Positions 59,380-64,000 of a DNA stretch of 64,000 bases are shown piece by piece. The DNA lies in contig NZ_NVWY01000015.1 of NCBI RefSeq assembly GCF_002733835.1, positions 1 to 64,000 of the forward strand, in the 5' to 3' direction. Positions within the stretch are counted from its first letter, which is position 1. Each line of letters begins with the position of its first letter. Source of the stretch: Alcanivorax sp. GTDB taxonomy: Bacteria; Pseudomonadota; Gammaproteobacteria; Pseudomonadales; Alcanivoracaceae. A model generated the notes under the pieces. The model worked only from the letters and a program-made list of their open reading frames with translations, had not been told where the DNA came from and ran no database searches. The translations under genes and the position numbers were made by a program.

Positions 59380-60707
59380 GAACTGAGTCGGGCCCCCGAT
59401 TCTTTACGCAGGCAAGCCAGGTAGAAACCGTCCGGACCGTGTTGTTCCGGGAGCAGCTGCCACCCTGCGTCCACCATTGTGGCCCCTTCCGGCCGTGGCG
59501 TCACATCCCGGGCCTGTGGCTGGCGTTGCAGGAAGTCACGAACCTGATGGTCGTTCTCGTCGCGCAGCACCGAACAGGTGGCATACACCAGCATGCCGCC
59601 GGGATTGAGCAGCGGCCATAGTGCATCCAGCATGCGTGCTTGTAAATCAACCAGTGCGGGAATGTCCGACGCTTTGCGGTGCCATTTCACATCGGGCTGG
59701 CGGCGCAGGATGCCGGTGGCGGAGCAGGGTGCGTCCAGCAGGATGGCATCGAAGGGGGTGCCGTCCCACCAGGATTGCGGGTCGCTGGCGTCGCCTTGCA
59801 GCAGGGTGACGTCGGTGCCCAGTCGCGCCAGGTTCTCGCGGATGCGGGCCAGTCGCTTGCCTTCCAGCTCCAGGGCGGTGAGGTCTGCGGCGGGGAATTT
59901 CTCGCGCAGCTGCCCGGTTTTGCCGCCGGGGGCGGCGCAGGCGTCCAGAATGCGGCCGTTGGCCGGGGCCTGCAGCAATTCGGCGGGCAGTTGGGCGGCT
60001 TCGTCCTGCACCGAGAGGGCACCTTGCTCAAAACCGGGGAGCTGAAATACCGGCCGGGCGGGCTGCAGGTAAATGCTGTAAGGGGCAACGCTGCCGGCAC
60101 GGGCGCCCTCGCCCAGGGCGGTGAGGGCATCGGCGCGTTGTTGCTGCTGACGATTCACCCGCAGGGTGAACGGCGGGGTTTGCAGGTTGGCGCGGGCCAT
60201 GGCGTCGGCGTCGTCGGGCCAATCTTTTTGCCAGCGTTTAAACAGCCAATCTGGCAGGCTCAGCTGGATGTTGGCGGGGGCGTCGGCCACGGCTTGTTCA
60301 ATGGTGATCTGGCTGGCCTTGCGCAGTACCGCATTGCTCAGGCCGGCGGCCCAGGGGGCTTTCAGCTTGCGGCATAGCTGCGGGTAAGCATTGACGATGG
60401 CGTGGGCCGGGCGGTCACTGAACCACAGTTCATAGAGGCCGGCCAGCAGTGCCAGCCGCACCGGCTGGGCGCTGGCCTTTAGCGGTTTGGAGAGCTGTTG
60501 GTTGAGCCAGTGGTTGAGCGGGCGCAGGTGACGGCATACGCCGAAGCAGATATCGCGCATCTGGCCGCCGTCGCTGCCTTGCAGGGGAAAGTCGCGCAGC
60601 ACTTCGCGCAGGCTTTCGCCGTCGCCCTTGCCGGGGAGCACCCGGTTGAGGGCGCGCACGGCGCTCAGGCGCGGGTCAGGCGTTGCCACATTGATCACCA
60701 GACGCAT
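59376..60707 (-). CDS. rsmB: 16S rRNA m5C967 methyltransferase RsmB
   Basis: About 443 residues. An N-terminal NusB-like RNA-binding domain (about 10-150) is followed by the SAM-dependent methyltransferase domain with [12 protein letters not shown] (SAM loop), [18 protein letters not shown] and [12 protein letters not shown], containing the two catalytic cysteines. The start is not certain: ATG 60707, ATG 60719 or ATG 60737 are in frame, all overlapping the end of fmt. It is between fmt and trkA, as in Pseudomonas. Confidence 0.93.
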   Translation of the reverse strand: MRLVINVATPDPRLSAVRALNRVLPGKGDGESLREVLRDFPLQGSDGGQMRDICFGVCRHLRPLNHWLNQQLSKPLKASAQPVRLALLAGLYELWFSDRPAHAIVNAYPQLCRKLKAPWAAGLSNAVLRKASQITIEQAVADAPANIQLSLPDWLFKRWQKDWPDDADAMARANLQTPPFTLRVNRQQQQRADALTALGEGARAGSVAPYSIYLQPARPVFQLPGFEQGALSVQDEAAQLPAELLQAPANGRILDACAAPGGKTGQLREKFPAADLTALELEGKRLARIRENLARLGTDVTLLQGDASDPQSWWDGTPFDAILLDAPCSATGILRRQPDVKWHRKASDIPALVDLQARMLDALWPLLNPGGMLVYATCSVLRDENDHQVRDFLQRQPQARDVTPRPEGATMVDAGWQLLPEQHGPDGFYLACLRKESGARLSS

Positions 60708-61668
60708 CGGCAATGGCATCGCCCAGCGGTTCGCCAACGGTGAACAGGGCGGGGTTGCCGCGCAGCAGGTCTGACACCGCCATGCGCCGTTTGCCGGGGA
60801 GTTGCAGCTCTTCGAGGATCAGGCTGCCATCGCCGGTGGCCACATGGATGCCCTGGTCGTCCACGGCCAGGATATGGCCGGGCTCGTCGCTGTCCTGCCC
60901 CGGTTGCGGGCTTTCGCTGGCCTGCCAGATGCGCATGGGCTGACCGTTGAGTGGCACCCAGCTCACCGGGAAAGGATTGAAGGCGCGGATGCGGTTGTAG
61001 AGCGCGCGGGTGGGCAGGCGGAAGTCCAGCCGTGCTTCAGCCTTGCTCAGCTTGTGGGCGTAGGTGACGCCTTCGTCCGGCTGCGGGGTGGCGTTGGCCA
61101 GGTGGTGCTCCAGATCGTTCAGCACGGTCACCAGCAGGCGCGCGCCCTGGGCGGCCAGCCGGTCGTGCAGCTCGCCGCCGGTTTCCGTGTCGCCGATGGG
61201 CAGGGCTTCACTGAGCAGCATGGGGCCGGTATCGAGCCCCGCTTCCATCTGCATGATGGTGTTGCCGGTTTGGGTGTCGCCGGTGGTGATGGCGCGCTGA
61301 ATGGGGGCGGCGCCACGCCAGCGCGGCAGCAGCGAGCCGTGCACGTTGAGACAGCCATGGCGAGGAATATCCAGCACTGCCTGGGGAATGATCAGGCCGT
61401 AGGCCACCACCACCAGGGCATCCAGGTTCAGGTCGCGTAACTGCTGGCGAGTGTCTTCGCCCTTCAGGGTTTCCGGCTGCAGCACGGCAATTCCGTGGCT
61501 TGTCGCCAGCTGTTTGACCGGGCTTTGCTGTACTTTCTTGCCGCGCCCGGCGGCCCGGTCCGGTTGGGTGAGTACGGCAACCACGTCATGGTCGCTGTCC
61601 AGCACGGCCTGCAGGCTGGCAGCGGCGAAGTCCGGGGTGCCGGCGAAGGCAAGGCGTAAGGGTTTCAA
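60676..61668 (-). CDS. fmt: Methionyl-tRNA formyltransferase
   Basis: A 330-residue enzyme that formylates initiator Met-tRNA. FAGTPDFAAASLQAVL at the start, GCLNVHGSLLPRWRGAAPIQRAI (with the SLLPRWRGAAP signature) and the C-terminal anticodon-side domain are present. It is slightly longer than E. coli Fmt (315) at the C-terminus, where it overlaps rsmB. Together with def (61846), from which a heptamer-repeat gap separates it, it handles the formyl-methionine cycle. Confidence 0.95.
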   Translation of the reverse strand: MKPLRLAFAGTPDFAAASLQAVLDSDHDVVAVLTQPDRAAGRGKKVQQSPVKQLATSHGIAVLQPETLKGEDTRQQLRDLNLDALVVVAYGLIIPQAVLDIPRHGCLNVHGSLLPRWRGAAPIQRAITTGDTQTGNTIMQMEAGLDTGPMLLSEALPIGDTETGGELHDRLAAQGARLLVTVLNDLEHHLANATPQPDEGVTYAHKLSKAEARLDFRLPTRALYNRIRAFNPFPVSWVPLNGQPMRIWQASESPQPGQDSDEPGHILAVDDQGIHVATGDGSLILEELQLPGKRRMAVSDLLRGNPALFTVGEPLGDAIADASGDQCGNA

Positions 61669-61684
61669 TGAGCGGCCTCTTTTG

Positions 61685-61842
61685 AGTGGCGAGCTACGAG
61701 CTTCTAGCTACGAGCTTTCGCGATTGAAGATGTGTGTAAGCTGCAATGCCACAGCGGCGCAGAAAGGCGGGCGCGGACACTGACGTGAATCCATGAAGCG
61801 GTGCGATCGCGCCTCGCAGCTAGTAGCTCGAAGCTGTTAGCT
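61685..61842. repeat. Facing heptamer arrays between fmt and def
   Basis: Left (about 61685-61718): GAGTGGC, GAGCTAC, GAGCTTC, TAGCTAC, GAGCTTT. Right (61811-61842): GCCTCGC, AGCTAGT, AGCTCGA, AGCTGTT, AGCTGGG. The two are inverted with respect to each other; the 90 bases between hold nothing I can assign. Confidence 0.65.
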
Positions 61843-61845
61843 GGG

Positions 61846-62352
61846 TTATGCCTGCTGGCGGTGGATCTTTTCCAGCTTCTTCTTGATGCGGTCACGCTTC
61901 AGTCGGGAAACGTAGTCCACGAACAGTTTGCCGTCCAGGTGGTCGATCTCGTGCTGGATGCAGGTGGCGAGCAGTTCGTCCGCTTCTACTTCGAAGGCGT
62001 TGCCGTCCCGGTCCAAGGCATTGATCCGCACCCGCGCCGGGCGCTTTACCTTCTCGTAGAAACCGGGCACCGACAGGCAGCCTTCTTCGTAGGGCGCCAG
62101 TTCATCGGTGAGTGGCGTGATCTGCGGGTTGATGTACACCTTGGGCTCGTTGCGCTCTTCGGACAGATCCATCACCAGCAGGCGCTTGTGCACGTTCACC
62201 TGAGTGGCCGCCAGGCCGATGCCGGAAGCGTCGTACATGGTTTCGATCATGTCGTCGATCAGTTTGCGAAGCTCGTCATCTACCTTTTCCACCGGCTTTG
62301 CTACTGTGCGTAGTCGGGGATCAGGGAATTCCAGTATTTCCAGTTTAGCCAT
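61846..62352 (-). CDS. def: Peptide deformylase
   Basis: A 168-residue metalloenzyme removing the formyl group from new proteins. The three motifs [18 protein letters not shown] and QHEIDHLDG (metal ligands Cys, His, His; catalytic Glu) are all intact. ATG 62352 gives the standard [15 protein letters not shown] start. It is divergent from the LysM gene and precedes fmt. Confidence 0.97.
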   Translation of the reverse strand: MAKLEILEFPDPRLRTVAKPVEKVDDELRKLIDDMIETMYDASGIGLAATQVNVHKRLLVMDLSEERNEPKVYINPQITPLTDELAPYEEGCLSVPGFYEKVKRPARVRINALDRDGNAFEVEADELLATCIQHEIDHLDGKLFVDYVSRLKRDRIKKKLEKIHRQQA

Positions 62353-62496
62353 GTACCTTCTCGGAAGTTGCGGTAGTACTCGAATTTCGGTTGCTAAATA
62401 TATGATCGCATTGCTAATATCCAAAAGGAACCGCGTCTACAATAAGGGACCGCGGCCGCTCTCGGGGATGAGTCCAATAATGATAAAAGGAATCCG

Positions 62497-63570
62497 ATGA
62501 TGATGAAATCGGTCCAGCGCGCCTTGACCTTTGGCCTGGTGCTGGCGGTGTCCGGTATGGCCTCCGCAGCGGTGGTGCTCAAAGACGGGCATCCCAGCAA
62601 GTATTTCGTGAAAAACGGCGATACCCTTTGGGATATCAGCGGCCGTTTTCTGCAAGAGCCGTGGCAGTGGCCGGAAATCTGGCAGATCAATGAGGAAATC
62701 AGTAACCCTCACTTGATCTATCCCGGCGACGAAATCCGCCTTTCCTACGTTAACGGTGAGCCGCGCCTGTCGGTAAAACGGGGCGTGGAAGAGACCGTGA
62801 TGTCCAATGGTACCGTGAAACTCACCCCGCGGGTGCGTGAAATTGCCAATGACGAAGCGATTCCGGCCATTCCTGCCAGTGCGATCCAGTCTTACCTGAA
62901 GGAAGGGCTGGTGGTAGACCGCAAGGAAATCGTTGAAGCCCCCTATCTGGTGGGTGGCCGCGATCGCCGTGTGATCTTCGGTGAAGGCGATACTGTTTAT
63001 GCCCGCGATACCGTGACTAAATGGGAAGACCTGGATCAGGGTTACGGTTTCTACCGCACCGGCGAGCAATATGTGGACCCGGATACCAATGAAGTGCTGG
63101 GTTACGAAGCTCGCCAGATCGGCCTGGGCCGGGTGGCCAGCCACGATGATGACATGATTACCCTGCGGGTTACCGACTCCAGTGAAGACCTGCGCATCGA
63201 TGACCGTCTGTTCTCCACCGAAGATCGCCGCGTGCGTGCCGTGTTGTATCCATCGGCACCGGATACCAAAATCGAGGCGAAAGTGATTCGCTTCTTCGAC
63301 CGTCTTAACAGTGTGGCCCGCAACGACGTGGTGGTGATCAACAAGGGGCTGCGCGACGGCCTGAAAGAAGGCAATGTGCTGGATATCTATGGCCAGGGTG
63401 AAGTGGTCCGCGATCGTCAGCAAGGTGACATGGTCCAGCTGCCCCGTGAGAAAACCGGCTCCATGGTGATCTTCCGGGTCTTCGACAAGGTCAGCTACGG
63501 CTTGATTATGGAGTCCATGCGGCCTATCTATATGAACGACATCGCCGAAAGCCCGGCGGGCAGCTACTGA
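62497..63570 (+). CDS. LysM domain protein
   Basis: 357 residues. A signal peptide (about 1-24) is followed by a LysM domain (about 38-85) with YFVKNGDTLWDISGRFL and NPHLIYPGDEIRLSY, which binds peptidoglycan. The remainder is beta-rich with no catalytic motif I recognise. A LysM gene between def and dprA is the usual arrangement in Pseudomonas and relatives; its role is thought to be in the cell envelope. Confidence 0.9.
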   Translation: MMMKSVQRALTFGLVLAVSGMASAAVVLKDGHPSKYFVKNGDTLWDISGRFLQEPWQWPEIWQINEEISNPHLIYPGDEIRLSYVNGEPRLSVKRGVEETVMSNGTVKLTPRVREIANDEAIPAIPASAIQSYLKEGLVVDRKEIVEAPYLVGGRDRRVIFGEGDTVYARDTVTKWEDLDQGYGFYRTGEQYVDPDTNEVLGYEARQIGLGRVASHDDDMITLRVTDSSEDLRIDDRLFSTEDRRVRAVLYPSAPDTKIEAKVIRFFDRLNSVARNDVVVINKGLRDGLKEGNVLDIYGQGEVVRDRQQGDMVQLPREKTGSMVIFRVFDKVSYGLIMESMRPIYMNDIAESPAGSY

Positions 63571-63575
63571 ATAGT

Positions 63576-63610
63576 ACGCTAAACGCTTGAGGCTGGACGC
63601 CTGACGCCCG
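63576..63610. repeat. Heptamer array after the LysM gene
   Basis: Five heptamers, ACGCTAA, ACGCTTG, AGGCTGG, ACGCCTG and ACGCCCG, lead directly into the terminator. Confidence 0.6.
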
Positions 63611-63653
63611 CAAAGACACCCTTTTCAAGGATGAAAAGGGTGTCTTTGCGTGT
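63611..63653 (+). terminator. Terminator before dprA
   Basis: CAAAGACACCCTTTTC and GAAAAGGGTGTCTTTG form a 16-bp perfect stem with a six-base loop. T's are inside the stem, so it is strong in both directions. Confidence 0.85.
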
Positions 63654-63744
63654 TTTGATCTGTGTTTTATGGTCAGGTTACGGGCATCGACTGCCAAACA
63701 TTGGGCGGTAAACATCATTCCAACGCACACAAGGAGGTGGGCGA

Positions 63745-64000
63745 ATGGACGGACAATTTAAACGCCTGCTATTGCAGGCGTTGTTTTCCCCGTCTTCAGC
63801 GGCCCTGGGCCGCGCCCTGCAACAACACCGGATTGCTTCGGCGCCGGTATCGGATTTTCTTCCCCTGCTACCGGCCGGCCTGAAAGAGCGTGCCCGGCTG
63901 CTGGACAATACCGGCAAGCTGCCCGTGTACTTTGAGCAACTGCGTGAGCAGGGTTGGCGCTGGATTGCGCTGGGGGATGCGGACTACCCGCCGTTGCTGG
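63745..64000 (+). CDS. dprA: DNA processing protein DprA, N-terminal part
   Basis: The window ends after 85 codons. The N-terminal SAM-like domain reads MDGQFKRLLLQALFSPSS, and GWRWIALGDADYPPLL at the edge is the beginning of the Rossmann-like DprA core. AAGGAGGTGG precedes the ATG. DprA loads RecA on incoming single-stranded DNA in transformation; def-LysM-dprA is the normal order. Confidence 0.9.
   Translation, partial: MDGQFKRLLLQALFSPSSAALGRALQQHRIASAPVSDFLPLLPAGLKERARLLDNTGKLPVYFEQLREQGWRWIALGDADYPPLL

Noticed and set aside
1..64000. rRNA and tRNA genes
   Set aside because: No conserved tRNA T-loop/acceptor patterns or rRNA stretches were noticed; I could not run a dedicated search.

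Overview
The window reads as a chromosomal segment of a marine, hydrocarbon-degrading gammaproteobacterium, most likely Alcanivorax or a close relative. The best pointers are an AlkB alkane 1-monooxygenase divergent from a GntR regulator (the alkB2 arrangement known in A. borkumensis), a class GN sortase with its VIT/vWA target, the trkH-trkA-rsmB-fmt / def / LysM / dprA block, pilT-pilU opposite yggS-proC-yggT, and Pseudomonas-like REP sequences. No species call is possible from sequence reading alone. Most of the DNA is GC-rich with short intergenic gaps; about 42.4-50 kb is visibly AT-richer.

Layout. 1-93: start of an IS3-family element running off the left edge. 0.2-9.3 kb: a GGDEF/EAL sensor, uvrD, and a TRAP transporter split into dctP (+) and dctQM-yciA (-). 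9.4-15.1 kb: pstS-pstC-pstA-pstB-phoU with a Pho box. 15.2-18.0 kb: arsR-arsC-acr3-arsH with a perfect ArsR-type operator. 18-26.7 kb: housekeeping genes, including a TMEM165-type manganese exporter under a yybP-ykoY (Mn2+) riboswitch, slyX, a TM2 protein, pilT/pilU and yggS-proC-yggT. 26.8-36 kb: a diguanylate cyclase, a thioesterase, and a NarX/NarL-like two-component pair set among two lipoprotein genes. Near-identical C6/G6 palindromes precede both lipoprotein genes and a related one lies between kinase and regulator. 36.4-42.3 kb: HMG-CoA lyase, VOC protein, two alpha/beta hydrolases, OsmC and an acyl-CoA dehydrogenase.

42.7-49.9 kb is a gene-cassette array of integron type with no integrase in view (a CALIN). 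Two attC sites are canonical. The R'' box of each is the exact reverse complement of its own cassette's start, so the limits of two cassettes can be set: a YaaC-like gene, and a 3.6-kb two-gene cassette encoding a helical-repeat protein and a PD-(D/E)xK-like nuclease candidate. Further right are a degenerate attC, an attC collapsed to 19 bp and one with a mutated R' box, with small cassettes (membrane protein, lipoprotein, DUF4259, Imm33-like). This is the best place to look for an undescribed, possibly anti-phage, system.

50-64 kb returns to core DNA: ynfA, sortase and target, gntR/alkB, trkH, trkA, rsmB, fmt, def, a LysM protein and the start of dprA.

Across the whole window many intergenic gaps carry arrays of 7-bp repeats. 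Each locus has its own heptamer, and the arrays often form two facing arms. With the REP elements and a recurring GC-rich hairpin they form an unusual layer of intergenic structure.
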